A stretch of 64,000 nucleotides of DNA from Nymphaea colorata (lineage: Eukaryota > Streptophyta > Magnoliopsida > Nymphaeales > Nymphaeaceae). The stretch lies in assembly GCF_008831285.2 (NCBI RefSeq), contig NC_045150.1, positions 7,390,001 through 7,454,000 of the forward strand, given 5' to 3'. Position numbers and translations under genes: made by a program. Shown piece by piece: positions 49,430-62,592 of the stretch. Below the pieces are notes generated by a model that worked only from the letters and a program-made list of their open reading frames with translations, was not told the origin of the DNA and searched no databases. Within the stretch, counting starts at the first letter, position 1, and each line of letters starts with the position of its first letter.

Positions 49430-51765
49430 TTTCGGTGAACATTTTCTATCAGTATTCTCTCCCCATTGAAAATGCGCGTAAGAAAGAAAATTTTGACTCT
49501 GTAAGTCACTATGCAACTCATATATATATATAAACCTAAGTTTATTGCTCCAGTATTTTGGACCTCGAAATTATTATTATAACTTCCACCTACCTCTCTG
49601 AAGAAAAGGAGATCTAGGATACCGTGTGATTTGCACATACAAGGAGATCATGAGTGCCTTCGTGCACTGTTTTCACAATTTTAATAAGATTAAGCGCATA
49701 GAAGAGCATACAACAATGCAAAACGTTGTGAACTTTTGATATATAAATTGAATTTTATAAGTGAAACATGTTACTATCATTATTTTTAAATTATTGTATA
49801 AAAAACAATTGGCATATAATTTTCATAATTTAAACCAATCCCATAAAAGATTTTGGATATTTGGTCTCTATCTACATAGTTTGATTTGTGTGATAATATG
49901 TATACAAGGATTAAATAGACACGAAGATTGTATGCACTGATTTGGGAGTTCGTAATGTATTTTAATTGTTGGTTACCATTGCGACACACATAAAATTATT
50001 TTTGAAGTCAAATAAAAGTATTTATTAAGTTATTTGAAAAAGTGTTTCGTAAATACTACCTTATAAACTATTCATCAAGTTAACCAATAGTTTCTAAGCA
50101 TCATAGTGAACGCATTTTGTGATATACACCGCATAAAATGTTTCTGCTGCCAAACAACCTTTTACTTCTTCTCTTCTTTTTTGTACAAAGATTACATTTG
50201 GTTTGACATTGTTATCACTATTTTAATATTTAATAAGATCTTGTTTGTTTTTATTTTAATTACTGTCCGGCCGCATTGACCCCACTTTGCTGCTTAAATT
50301 ATTGTACTAAGACCTGACCATTATGAATTGAGTTTTTCTCTTTCCTTTTTTCTCTTGTGTCCCTAGTTTGCATGTCGTTAGCCGTACAGAGGTACCGATG
50401 CAGTCCTGAACCCTAACCCTAATTGTAATGAAAAATAAAACGGCTTGGATTTTTACCTAAATTGTAAGATATTGCTCGGGTTGTAAGACCCTCACTATTG
50501 TCTTACAAGAAAAAAACAAATGTTGTTTGTCTTTATTTTTGCAGACAATAAGAGAGCCCAACAAATTTTTACATTAATTTAGCAGCTTCATTTACCAAAA
50601 AAAAAAATATTGCATACTTTAAACAAAAAATTAAAAACTAAAATCCATGGAAACAATAGTCATAAATATTGTTTATGAGTTTAAATGATGGTTTTCTTGG
50701 ATATGATACGGTAAAGTTGTTTTTTTTAGAAAATAGCGTAAAAATCACCGCAAATTTTAAAAAATTGAAAATAAAAACTCTAAAATAAAGTGTAAAATTT
50801 GGGAAAGGAAGAAGTCAATAAACACGGTTTTTTCGTGTTTATTGGTTTTTTTTTTCTCTTTTGCAATTTTGTATGGCTGATGTATTTTTAAATGTAAAAC
50901 AATTTTTTTTTTTTGAAGACAGGGTTTTTTACGACTGTGAAAGAAGATACCCGGTGGGTCATAGGGTACGCAGAGCGATCAAATCACCCTTTCTTCATTT
51001 CATTTAAAAGATAAAAAATTAGATATCAGATAAACTAAACAACTACTTCTCATGTTCCTGTGTGTCTGTGTTTGTATAGTCTTTTTGGGATGGCTTAAAA
51101 GACAATGGCACACCAGAGATCACCAATTACCTTTTCTAATTAAAATTAATTTCATGACAAAGGTCGGCCAAGTTTTTTTTTTTCAGAATTCATCTTTACA
51201 ATATATATATATTTTGTTTTGGCCTTGTTGTTTCCTTCGATTTAATTACTCTTCTTACATACGTCGGAGGAACCTTTTTATTAATTTTATTTAATACTTA
51301 ATTTAATTATGTAAAAAAAATGGAAGGGCAAAGGGAGAGATTAATTAGTGGTGGAGAGGTGAAGTCCATGCGCTTAACAACTACGGACAGAAAGTCCTCG
51401 TGCTTGCATCAGCAATCTTGGAGGCTCTTTGGAGATGCCGTGGCATCCAACTTTTCCTTTTGAGGAAGGAAGGTTTTTCTCTCACCATGTCGCCGACAAT
51501 TTCTGCGGTAGAAAGTTTTCTCCTTTTTTTTTTCGCTTACATGATTTGCGGGCTCTAGGTGAGGTTGACGCGCCAAATAATTGCGCCGTTAATCCATGCC
51601 GTGAAATTATATACGATGTCACGAACATGGTCATTCGGGCTTCGCTTTGGGTGGTGTAATCGATCCACTCGTTCACTCGAAAAGTATTGTATAAAAATAT
51701 AAAAAAAAATTAAACTTTATGAAACTTGGATGAGGCACAAATCGGCTCCGAAATGGGCGGATTTT

Positions 51766-52209
51766 TAAGGCTGTTCAACTAGTCGAAACGAATCGAGCTA
51801 GAGTTAAGTGAGCTCGACGAATCGAGCTAGAGTTAAGTGAGCTCGGCTCGGTTAAGCTCGAGACAGAAAATATATGAAATACATCTTAAAAAATTATCGA
51901 AAAAAAAAAAATAGATTGCCCAAATGTGTATACATGATTGGTATATGGGAAGTTTCATGTTAAGTTTATAAGTTGTCTTTTTTTTAAAAAAATAAATTTT
52001 TTAATGAAATGTCGAGCTCTTTGCTCAAGACAATCTTTGGCTCGACCTTAACCAGTTGAATCAAGCCGAGTTTGAGTTTTAAGAACTCAAGCCGAGTCGA
52101 GTTTGAGTTAATGAAATCAAACTCGAGCTGAGTTCGAGTTCCTTTCAAGACAAACGAGCCGAGTTCCAGCTGGCTCAACTCGGCTCGAACTCGCTCATGA
52201 ACAGCCCTA
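51766..52209. mobile_element. MITE of the GAGCTCGA-word family
   Basis: The left end TAAGGCTGTTCA and the right end (reverse complement TAGGGCTGTTCA) match at 11 of 12 bases. The interior is full of GAGCTCGGCTCG and ACTCGAGCTGAG words. A 33-bp ACGAATCGAGCTAGAGTTAA motif is doubled near the left end. Flanking bases do not match, so the target duplication has decayed or was lost. Confidence 0.65.
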
Positions 52210-52390
52210 CTCTCTTCCCTTTTATTGCCAACAAATCAAAGAATTACAAACAAACAAAGAGACTACAAACCCTTCGACAAACCTTATGAGTAGCCTAATC
52301 ATACATATTGTTAAGAATAACAACAAGCCAAAAAATGAGCCCAATCAGGAATTAAAATGGAAGAATCACCTAATCGGTTTTTTTACACAT

Positions 52391-52510
52391 TTAAGGCTGA
52401 GCTAGTGGAGTTAGCCAAGTTAAGTTCAGTAAACTTGAACCCTACTCGACTCAACTAAGCGAACGAGAGCTCCGCCTATCAACTCGAGCTCAACCCGTTT
52501 AGCAAAGGCT
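52391..52510. mobile_element. Further fragment of the GAGCTCGA-word family
   Basis: It starts TTAAGGCTGAGCTAGTGGAG and contains CTCGACTCAACTAAGCG and AACTCGAGCTCAACCC words, like its neighbour 180 bp upstream. The right end is missing. Confidence 0.4.
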
Positions 52511-52916
52511 GGCTCGTGATTTACAAAGTTCGTTCTCTTTCTAAACATCAAAGCATTTCTTTACAAAACTTGAAACTTAATTCAGGGTTGCATCACTCGA
52601 ATTCATCGTAAAAGAAACAAAAGTCGAGATATCTCTTTTTTTTTTCATTTCTATATCTTCTTTCATTTTATTTTATTGATCAGTCCTTGCTTGTCTTGTA
52701 CGTAGAGTTGTCGGCACATGAACATATGGATCTGCATGGGTCAGGACAAGACCGGACCAAAAGTGTCAGAGGGCGGCCTCATTCATTAACAGTTTCGTGA
52801 TACTTCCATTTTTTGATGTGCATTTCCCTTTTTTTTTTTTTTTTTGTGTTAACATAAGTTTGAGATGAAGAAATCGAAGCCTAATTACAGAGAATCCTGG
52901 AGCCCGGCATTAGTTT

Positions 52917-53290
52917 AGCGGGGATTTGGGATTTCATACGTCAATATATTATATTTGAATTTGGTATCTCGTTCCCAAAAAATCAGATATGAGAAAAGAA
53001 ATTCAATATCCGATTAAGAAAAGAGATTAGTTTCGGATTTAAGAAATGACATCCAAGTGAATTCAGACTTGATGTACATAAATATTCCATCTGATTTAGC
53101 TTTTTTTTTTTAGAAAATCCTATATCCAATGCTCTTATATTTTGAAAATTTGTTGGATTCGGTTCCAAATTTGGTTTGGGATATAAATATAAAAATCAGA
53201 TTTAGATTGAGAAATTGGATTTTGGTTTCGGATTCAGATATGCCTTTTGTTTATTTGAATTTGAATTTGAGTATAAGAATATTTGGAAAA
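52917..53290. mobile_element. MITE, GGATGTCAAT family, degraded copy B
   Basis: The left part CATACGTCAATATATT and an interior of GATTCGG/AATCAGATTT near-repeats match copy A at 2.5 kb in pattern. The right terminus is not recognisable. Confidence 0.4.
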
Positions 53291-53665
53291 GCAATGCGGT
53301 TGCCCTTTTAAAAAATGCTGATTTTGCTTCAACTTTAATTTTGTAGTGGAGTCCAAGAGTCAATATTGGTAATTTTTAGAGGTAAAGTGCACTGAGACGT
53401 GACACTTATCATTCCAAGACTCGAACCTGAGTCCTTAGAAGAGCATATTATAACTCTTATGTTTTTCTTGAAGAAATATAATGTGATTATGCACCTACCG
53501 TTTGGTTGTTGAATATAAACGCGATATCCATAATGACATCATATTTCATAGAACAAAAACATGGTGTTTAATGATCTATTATTATAAAAGCATGTATTTT
53601 AAGAACACAATGTTCTTGTTATCAAACACCCTATATAAGACAGCAAGGACATTCGTCCCCAATAG

Positions 53666-53691
53666 TGTGTGTATATATATATATATATATA
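53666..53691. repeat. GT-AT microsatellite
   Basis: A few GT units followed by about nine AT units. Confidence 0.9.
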
Positions 53692-54005
53692 AAGGGCATT
53701 ATTAGCACGCCATGTCTTTCGAGAGGATTCCAAACAATATCAGGTTTGCGCAGAGGTTTTCCCTTTCTAAATCCTAGCAAACTGTTTGAAGTTGGTGTCC
53801 CAAACACAACTTGTTTGCATTTCACAACCATAGGCTTTACTAGTAAAAGATGTCCACCAAAAAAAAGACTAGGGTTTGTTGTTATTCATTTTTTTTTTCC
53901 CTTTTGGTGGCCCATGAAAGATTACACAGTTTCTCATTTGGAGGGATCCAAATTTTGCTACATCTTTGGTCCCACTTGCACTACTTTTTGAAGAAAAACA
54001 TTGAA

Positions 54006-54213
54006 GGGGCGTTTGATGGTTTGGTATTTTGATTCAAAAATGAAAATTTCAGAATCATAATTCCTCTTTAAACTGGAATGAAATCAAAATTCCATGTTCC
54101 ATTTTGCTAATTCTGAAAACAAAATACTCTGTTTGTTTGATAAAATCTAATTTCTTAAAAAATGAGTATTTCGATTCTAAAATTCCATGATGCTAGACAT
54201 ATGAAACGCCCCC
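54006..54213. mobile_element. MITE with GGGGCGTTT inverted ends
   Basis: The left end GGGGCGTTTGATGGT and the right end (reverse complement GGGGGCGTTTCATAT) are inverted, and the similarity continues inward (ATTTTGATTC against ATTTTAGAATC). At 208 bp it can fold into one hairpin. The superfamily is not certain because no clear target duplication is seen. Confidence 0.6.
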
Positions 54214-56829
54214 TAAGTGTCATTCTAATTAGCACATGCAGCTTGTTATAGCTTATCAAATTTCATGCCAAACTTGTAACTCAACCTTATATATGTGTGT
54301 GTGTGTTACATAGCTATCAGACTACGAGATTTTGTGAGAATCATTTGGGTTGTTGATTTCAAAGAAATCATGTGGTAAAAATTAAAATTGTAAATATAAA
54401 AGTCAAGGTGATTTTTCAAGAGTTTGAAATACCTCATATTTGGGCCATATAAAAAGTTTTAGAATCCTTTATTAAAATTTTTTGCACCAAAAAAATAAAA
54501 TCCCATCTCTGCCCCTCAAAGTGTGGCAACTAAATTCAACTATAGATCTGAGATCCTTGAAACTGCACAATCACGGGAGCATTTAGTCTGAAGTTCTAAA
54601 TGATCAAAGTGCTTCATGTAATTCGCCAAGTGTTGTAGAAGACAAGCTTCTTACTCCTGGAAGAAAAAAGGAGAAAGAAAAATGTTTGTTCTCATAATTA
54701 ATGACAAGCGCAAGTATGTCGGAGAAAACTTTCAAATAAATAATTATGAAAAAATCACTGTGACAATGAATCATGTTGACTAACTGAAAACTTCAAATCA
54801 AAAGAATAAAAAAAAATCTAAATAGAATGCCTCCGAGCGGTTGGTGCAGGGTGAGGGTTGGTAAGTAGCCGATCTCTATTTTTGAATCATCGAGGTGTCT
54901 ACTCTTTGCTCGAGATACCATAAGAAAGCCACGAACCATACATGGATGAGAGGTTCGGTGAAAGCTTCAACTCTTTTATTGGTGGTAGGATGGCGATACT
55001 CCTTCTCATCACCCAAGAATATCTGGATAAGATCCTTCGTTTGAGAAAAATTTTACTTTTATCAGCACATTTTGAGCACATCTGCCCTTCTCTTAAATAT
55101 TTTTGATAAGCAATACTGGAGTGACGTTGGTTCACTAGAACTATTGAATGCTTTCATAAGAAGGACGAGCTTGTTGCATTCTAGTTGGTGGACAAATAGC
55201 ATCATCATTAAGGCCATGCTTCGTTTCAATTCATCTTTCGCAGGAAGAAGGGATGCATCTTCACTAAAAAATATCATTTTCATTTCATTGAAGTTATTGA
55301 AAGCAGCTTTAGCTAGCAGTAAACACTGTAGAAATAGGAAAGGACATTGAATTCACATCAAGGGCCTTGCTCGATCCCCAGTCTTTTCAGCTTACACTTT
55401 TTTTCATACGTAAGGATCTTATGGTGGACAAGGTGCGTGGATTTGGTAGTGGTCTGTCAAATCACCGTGGAATTTTCCTTTTTCTTGAATAAGAAAATGT
55501 TTTCGTTTTGTAGTCAAGCATTTTGTATGTTGTGAGTTTTCAATAAATCTATCATTTTTTAGCTAATTTTGTAAAATAATCATTTTAATGTCCAATGAAT
55601 ATTGAAGTAAATTCATCTGACACTCACAAACAAAGTCTCGTCGACTCTTAGCATGCGTAAGGATCTAATAACAAAAGAAAGAAAGAATATGGAGGTGGTG
55701 CATGAAAGATAGATCACATAGATTAAAAGACGAAAAGAAAATGATAAAAATATTAAAAGACTAAAATGCACATAGATTTATTTATAAAAAAATAAATCTA
55801 AAATGTGACCGCCTCTCTTCGTTCTTTTCTGGGGTGTGTGCACGCAACTCATTTGATATAATACAGGTCTCTACGTCGTCTAGATGCTCCTTCATGCGTC
55901 CAAATTTTCCAACCAATTTCCAGGCAAACAAGCTTCTTCTTGCCTTCATACAAAAGGAGGTAGGCTCGGTGCAGACTATTAGCTGGGTTAGGCCGTAGGC
56001 GCAACCCAGTTGAAGGAAGGCTGTATGTGGTGTTTGCACCAGATATGAACAGGAGCAGCGCCAAAAAAAATTCATGACAGGGGATGAATTAAAGTTTATA
56101 AATTTTAACACCAGTCGAAATATCATTTTTTTAAAATTTTTACATATGACAAGTAAATTTTTTTCAAATTTACATATAAATTTGAGGTGGGGTCAGCGCC
56201 TGACATGAATGTATGATTCAAGTTCCTTTCAGCCAAAAATTTCTGTCTCCGCCACTCTCTTGAGTATAAGATAAAATGGCACAAATAATAGAAAGTTGAC
56301 TAATAGGCCGAAATAAATCAATTGAGAAATGGGAATGTTTTTCATTGGATAGGAAGGATCCAAGTTTTTTTTCTAGGGCCATTTTATGTCCAATATTTTC
56401 AAGAGATTGTGTCTTGGGCATTATTAAAATGGTTGTACTTTTATATAGTGCCAGAGAAAACAGTGTGTTCTTAAAATATATATTTGTAAAACGTACGTTT
56501 CAAACCATATTCTTGTAATATATCATTCTAAAGCACATCTTTCGAACATAAGGCATAGTCATTCCATATTCTTCATAGCATTCTTAGAACTTGTTTTCTA
56601 ACAACATTTTTTTTTTCCATCAAAGCCTTTCTAAAAGACGCTTGTTATTTGTCTAGACAATCTTTGAAAGCTCCTAACACTTAAAGATCGTTGAAATGTG
56701 AAAGAGAAATATTCCCAACGTTCTCAGCGAATTCCCCTGCCGACATGAACTCTTCCAACAACTTTATAGCCCGACAATTTTGAATCATGTGATTACTATC
56801 ACGTTTCAGTGTCTTTCTGTTCGAGTTCA

Positions 56830-57178
56830 TATATGCTTTTCAGAACTTGAATTCTGAAGAAAAAATCTAATACCATATCTGAAATCTGAATTCACGACCT
56901 TCATCTGATTTTTAGATTAACATTTGTATAAGATTTTTTAAACGGAATCCAAACAATATTATAGATATTGAGTATATGATATTTATTTAAAATTATATCT
57001 GATGTGAATCTGAATCTGGACAATATTTACACAAATCTAAATCAGATCTTATGCCATTTCTTATATTCGAATGTGATCTAAGTTCTTAATTGAATACAAA
57101 ATTTTTTTCTATGTCCCAACTTTTTATGTTGTTAAGTCAGATTTTTATCTGATTTAAATCGAATTTATTGACATACCT
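56830..57178. mobile_element. MITE, GGATGTCAAT family, degraded copy C
   Basis: The right end ATTGACATACCTA reads outward as TAGGTATGTCAAT, close to the family end. The interior has the same GATTTAAATC/CTGAATCTGG near-repeats. The left end is approximate. Confidence 0.45.
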
Positions 57179-57887
57179 AAATGTAAAATATATTGCCATG
57201 CCTTTATAAGAGTGGAGTACAAGTAGCTTGTGAGTCCGAATCTGGAGTACGAATTAACCGCTTTCTTTTCAGTTTAGGTGTGTGTGATGGATGGGCCATA
57301 GATCGGATTGTGTCCGGATATCATTAATGTTCCTTTTACCGACAGAATCAAGCTTTAAATTTGGAATTGATACAATCTTTTATTTGTGCCGGTCCCAATT
57401 TTATTAGTAACTTGGAACCTCGTTATATGCACCAGTATCGTTAATACTTAAAATACCCTTAGTTTACATTGAAAAAAAAAAACTTTTATAAAGACAAAAA
57501 TAAAAATAAAAAAAATTAAAAGATTATAAAAGACATTTCTTTTTAACAAATTATCAAAATGTACTTCCCTCCTTGCACAATGCACTCAACTTTCTCTCAG
57601 TAAATTGTACTGTTAAAATGAAGCAAGTAAACCAAAACAATTGGCTCTTTTAAGTAGGGTTGCCTGGAATTGCCGGCAGAGGACCAAGTTGGGCATGCCC
57701 AGTATGGGCGGGTAAGGCAATGACATGTGCCTAGAAATGATCGCCCAATCAGTCAGTAGGCCGGGGCCAGGTCTCTTCGATTTTGCGGTTGGGACGAAAC
57801 CAATTTTGTTTGGGGGTGTTTGACAACAGGAATACTAACACAATGTTTCATTTAAGATTGGTAGTTGAAGCAGACCCAATTTTATTG

Positions 57888-57978
57888 GGAGCATTTGGCA
57901 ATAAAGACATTAACAAAGCAATCATGTGTTAGTGTTTTTCTTATTAACCATGTTAGTGTTCTCATTGCTAAATGCTCC
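57888..57978. mobile_element. Short foldback element
   Basis: GGAGCATTTGGCAATAAAGA at the left and GGAGCATTTAGCAATGAGAA read from the right form arms of about 28 bases around a 35-base loop. A weaker related sequence (GTTTGACAACAGGAATACTA) sits just upstream at about 57827. Confidence 0.55.
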
Positions 57979-58066
57979 ATACAGTAATCATTTCAACTTT
58001 CAACTACGTTCCAAACTTAGCTGAACAAGAGATACCAAAATTTTATGATTTGAGAGACTATGAAGC

Positions 58067-58307
58067 CGTTTGGCACTAGAAAGAGTGTGTTGGTGTTCTG
58101 TGAATATGTTTCAAAATTATTGTAGGTTTATATAAAACTTGTTCAGTGTTTCATGATCGTTTGGCACTAGAAAGAATGTGTTAATGTTTTATGAATATGC
58201 TTCAAAATTGTTGTAGGTTTATATAAAACTTGTTCGGTGTTTCATGAATCTACTTTAATTTTGCAGCAGATTATGAAACGCCCACGTAGTATTCCTAACG
58301 CCAAACG
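58067..58307. mobile_element. Foldback element with internally duplicated left arm
   Basis: The left end CGTTTGGCACTAGAAA and the right end (reverse complement CGTTTGGCGTTAGGAA) are inverted repeats. The left arm is present twice as 91-bp direct repeats (58067-58157 and 58158-58248), so the element has two left ends and one right end. Confidence 0.6.
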
Positions 58308-60169
58308 ACGGGAGCCCTTCAAAGCATAACATATTACATGCACCGATCATATCACTATCTGGTTAAAGATATCGCGAAATAGGGCCTTTTATTGCCCTTT
58401 TAATCAACATCACTACAATTACTTTTACTTTTTAAAAAAATTGAAAGCTTTCTTGTTACTATAAGGAAAAAAAAAAGGTGGGTGCAAAGCCGAATCAGCT
58501 TACATTTGTAGGGTTAATTATCGGCTGAATCAAGAGAGGCGACGGCTGGCGGTGGTGTTCTGCACCGACAAGGTACAATGCCGGTGACCCGACTTACACG
58601 TTGAATAAGAAGCCACATTAAAAGCACCGACGCTACCACTAGAAAAAAGTGGGGAAAATCTGAAAAAACAATGACAGGCAAATGATCGTTCTCTTCGTGA
58701 ACTGTTGCAGAAATTGTGATTGAGGTTGAATTAGTATTATGAGGATAGATACATGGCAAGAGACGCACGCCACGCCTAGCAGATATTCTTCAGCGCCTAT
58801 CATTCGTATTGTCACACTCTCAGACACTGTTTCGTATATTGCATTGCTTCATAGGTAAGTGGTCTAGCTTTCCTCAAGTCTTTCAACAGCCGTAGGAAGA
58901 CTTTCCTGTTCAGCTTTTACAGCTGCCTATAATCAGGTCGCTGGTAAGCTCGCCCTCAAGGCTTAGGCCTGCTTTCGCTAATACAGATAGCCGAAAACTA
59001 TGGGCAGGGACCATGACTCCCCTTGAGTTTTCGGATGAACGGGACGTTATCCCACTGCCCGTTATCCCACTGCCCAAACAAGAGCCGAAACTCTCCACTT
59101 CCCCTTTCTCTTACCCTCGAGGTACAGAGTTGTGTTGGTATCAAGCGGTGATCGCCCCCCACTGACTCCACTCTAACAGTACCAGCCTGCTTCCACTCCA
59201 CCTAACTCTTTTGAATCTATGTTCTAACTCTTCCTTTCTTAAAATCCTTAGACATGCAGATCAGGAGTAGATCACCTCTGGGGCCCATGGCAAGATGTAC
59301 CCCCCATTTCTTAGGCTTTTTGAGAAAAAAGTAGTTGGACCCAGTCATCGTCCTTGTCAGCTTCAGAAAGTAAAAAAGTTTGAAGTAAAAGTCCTCTTGG
59401 GGAATGCAGTAAAACTCTCAAGCTGATCTACCCTTTTTTTAAAGTTTGCTGTCAATTTACCTTTGGGTTGCATAAGGAGTGAGGGCTATGGAAATATCAA
59501 CTTATGAGTCACATTGTCAGCTCCTTTGGGGCGTAACAAGGTATCCAAGTGTGATTACATTGACAATGCAGGTAGGGAGTATGGAGCACCAGGTCTATCT
59601 GATGTCTAGTGTCAATTAGTTGACATTTGATTATAGTTTTAGACCTGATCACTTGTATTTGGAAGTTGAATCCCAATAAAATGCTCATTTCCATCGACTA
59701 AAAGCTATTTACATTGAGAAACTGCTGTATTTGCAAAATTTTGACACACAAGGAAATGCTTTTCTTTAGATGAAGCAATTTTAGCGAACGCTTTAAGATT
59801 CTGCCAAAAAAATGTTACTGAGTTTCCCAGGAAAATCTCCGAGTCTTTCATTTTCATATCTGTTGACAAATGCAACCAAAGACGCAAGATAAATTGTTTC
59901 AGACAAGATATTCAAACTTTTCCAATCCTGTCAGGCCCAGATACTTCGAAGACAGTTTCAGAGTAAAACTTGTGTTACACAATGCCTTCTTGATTGGAAT
60001 AGGTAAGTGGCTGATTGATTATTCATCTCCCGCTTTCTGTTTTTCCATTTCACAACCATTCTCTCCACCTTAAGTCCATGAACCCCAAGGAGAGGGAAAA
60101 CAACTAAGTCTTCGTTCACAGGACCAGCCACAATTCAGCAGTGTAAACTCCAAATGCATAAATGCAGAT

Positions 60170-60172
<3 letters not shown>

Positions 60173-60203
<31 letters not shown>
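60173..60203. repeat. GA microsatellite
   Basis: About 15 GA units, some 250 bases past the P2 stop codon on its strand. Confidence 0.95.
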
Positions 60204-60205
<2 letters not shown>

Positions 60206-60447
60206 TATGTGTGTTCATGCAGAACAAGCATTTCGAAAGAAGGCTAAAAAAATTGGATTAGAAACACTGCAGTATTCAATCTTTCATCAGTGCCTCAAAG
60301 CTGCTCAACAGAAAAAAAAATGGAGGAAAGGGAGAAAAAGAAAACGAAGAAAAAGCAAACTCAAGCTTCCATTAGTTAACAATTAAACTCGCAGGAACAT
60401 CTGATCCCAATCTTTTAGCTTTTCCTTCAAATTATCAAGGAAGCAAC

Positions 60448-60798
60448 CTAGTCAAACAAGCTGAAGCCCATATCCTGCAAAATTGCAACATCATTGAACT
60501 GTCAGAAAGACAAATCTCAACGAGGCCATAAGCAACAACCAACTTAGATCGGTGGGAGTCCTAACCTCATCGGATTCCTCTTTCTCTTCAACCTTCTCTT
60601 CCTTCTTTGGCTCTGCAGCTGCAGGAGTTGCAGCTGCTCCACCACCACCACCACTAGAAGTCACTGCAACAGCAACACCACCACCTGATGGGACAGAAGC
60701 AAACTTTTCCCTTCCAGAAGCTATAAGTTCAGTTATATCATGGCCTTTCACTTCACTCAATAGAAAATCTATTCTATCGTCTTCAGCTTCTGCACCAA
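60448..60798 (-). CDS. RPP2: 60S acidic ribosomal protein P2, last two exons only
   Basis: On the minus strand exon 60798-60566 starts in phase 1 and reads (V)[18 protein letters not shown], then [20 protein letters not shown], an Ala/Gly-rich hinge and [14 protein letters not shown]. Exon 60474-60448 adds DMGFSLFD and a stop. This is the C-terminal 70% of a P2 protein, which forms dimers on the ribosomal stalk with P1/P0 and recruits elongation factors through the acidic DMGFSLFD tail. The first 30 or so residues (the family's MKVVAAYLLA-type start) were not found between 60799 and 64000. They probably lie beyond the window, making the preceding intron at least 3.2 kb. The retained intron and intact tail argue against a processed pseudogene. 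Confidence 0.9.
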
Positions 60799-62415
60799 CT
60801 GTTCAAAAGGTAGATATACCACGTCAAAACAAATAACGAGGCAAAATGACATGAGAGGCCATCAACTAGCAGAAAGAGTAAATAAAGCACAACAGGTAGG
60901 ATCTCCATTCCCACATCTGCTATGCAAAAGCATAATAAATTGCATTGCAGATCTTTAGATAAACCCAATTTATCTCTTGTAAAACCAACATAGGAAGAAA
61001 GACAAAAGAGCTCTTTCTTTAGACCTTTCTTATTCTTCCAGATATAGAAATGTGATTTCTATCATGGTTTAAGCAAGGCTTTTATAACCCAGTGACTCAA
61101 GAGTTTCATTCAGAGTCGATCGATTCATGACTCGTTGGGTCAACTCGGTGACATTGGCCTGGTTTTGACAGATTTATTTTTCCATGAAATGTACTTGATG
61201 TGTACATTGTAGTGTTTTTAATTCATTATGAGTTATGACATTGATATATTATATATAATGAATACAATAATGCATATGCATACATAAAAAGCAAACTTTA
61301 GAAACTAAAATTATGCTTTACTGTATATAAAAAGGAAAGGTTAGAAACTAAAATTATGCTTCACTGTAACTATATGCATCTTCCATGTGTAATATAGTAA
61401 AAATTTGATAGAGTACACAAATAACATACAAAATTTAATATCATCTACGTAGCATGTTGTGTGACATACACACTCACATTATATAGGTGAATGACTCATT
61501 AAACCAGCCTATAACTCTGCAGACACAGAGAGAAGTCCAATGACATGGCCTGTTCATTGCTATGACTCAGCTTACTCATGTTAACCCCTGGTCTTCCAGT
61601 TTTTTAACCAGGTTAAGGACAGAGTCAACTCAGTGGACTAGGCTGCGCTTTCAAATACCTGGTGTATTTTGTCAAAGCTGCGTGTAGACTTATCTAGATT
61701 CTAGGACTCTAGAGTTGGCTGGTCAATTGAGCTGCTTGTTCCTAACCCACCTGCCATTTGAAAGTACCTAGGCCATAGACTGAGGTGCCTAAGTTCAAGT
61801 AACACTCAATAGCCTAAGTTCTTCTCTGCAACAGATATGATTCTACCCCTTCTGCCATCTAAGGAAACTGTTTTTCTTGTTCTCTCTTCTTTTTCTTCAT
61901 CCATTTGAAGTATTCCTTTTCCTTTTTCTTCTGATTTTATGCAGATTTTCATTTTGGATTTTGTTTTGACAGTGCATGTGATTTTACATCAGAAGTATAT
62001 ATAAGCACATACATACGTAGGTATGTTTTTATGATGATAATCACAGTTATAGTTCATACACATTATACTTTGAATTTGTTTGGGATTTAACTTGTCTGGT
62101 TATTTATGTACTTCTTCCTGCAAGTCCCATGGACTTGACAAATGAGAGGCTGTACCTGAGTCACATGTGGCATAGGACTTGACCAACACTAGTCCCATGC
62201 TGTTAGATGCACCACACTATTCATTCAAAACTCAGTGCACACCTAACTCAAATCATCAGCAAGTTGGGAGCAGTAAAAATGATCAGGGTGCACACTGCGA
62301 TGCTTTTTCTGAAATTGTGGTTCAATTCACAGTGGTATCAAAATTTCCCGTCTCACTGCCAATTAAGGAAAACAAGAAAAACTAAGGTGTTAGGACACAA
62401 CCATCCGCCTCTTCG

Positions 62416-62592
62416 CCCCCCCCCCCCTTCCCCCCCAGCAGGCGCTCTCCACCCTTCTTTTCTTTCAGGTTTTTTACTCTTGGCTCTCTCTCTCTCTCTC
62501 TCTTGACTCAATAGCAACAGCTGCCGACTAGCTGCAGTGACAGGCAACCAGTGCTCAGCAAGCAGTTCTCTCTCTCTCTCTCTCTCTCTCTC
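62416..62592. repeat. Poly(C) run and two CT microsatellites
   Basis: C12 and C7 separated by TT at 62416-62436, then CT runs at 62484-62502 and 62567-62592. If the P2 gene extends past the window end, they lie in its long intron. Confidence 0.9.

Larger units (their letters stand above)
47720..60447. other. Large gene-free, transposon-rich region
   Basis: No exon I would defend in 12.7 kb. It holds the MITEs, foldbacks and microsatellites listed. A minus-strand stretch at 54.9-55.35 kb has two overlapping open frames of 73-78 codons that look weakly protein-like. 58.8-59.2 kb is GC-richer than its surroundings. Confidence 0.6.

Noticed and set aside
49271-49638. Minus-strand frames with long Tyr-Ile repeats
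   Set aside because: They are translations of the 90-bp AT microsatellite.
54899-55283. Two overlapping minus-strand frames (KRRILSRYSWVMRRS; KDELKRSMALMMMLFVHQLE)
   Set aside because: They could be a frameshifted relic, but no domain is recognisable and each is short enough to arise by chance.
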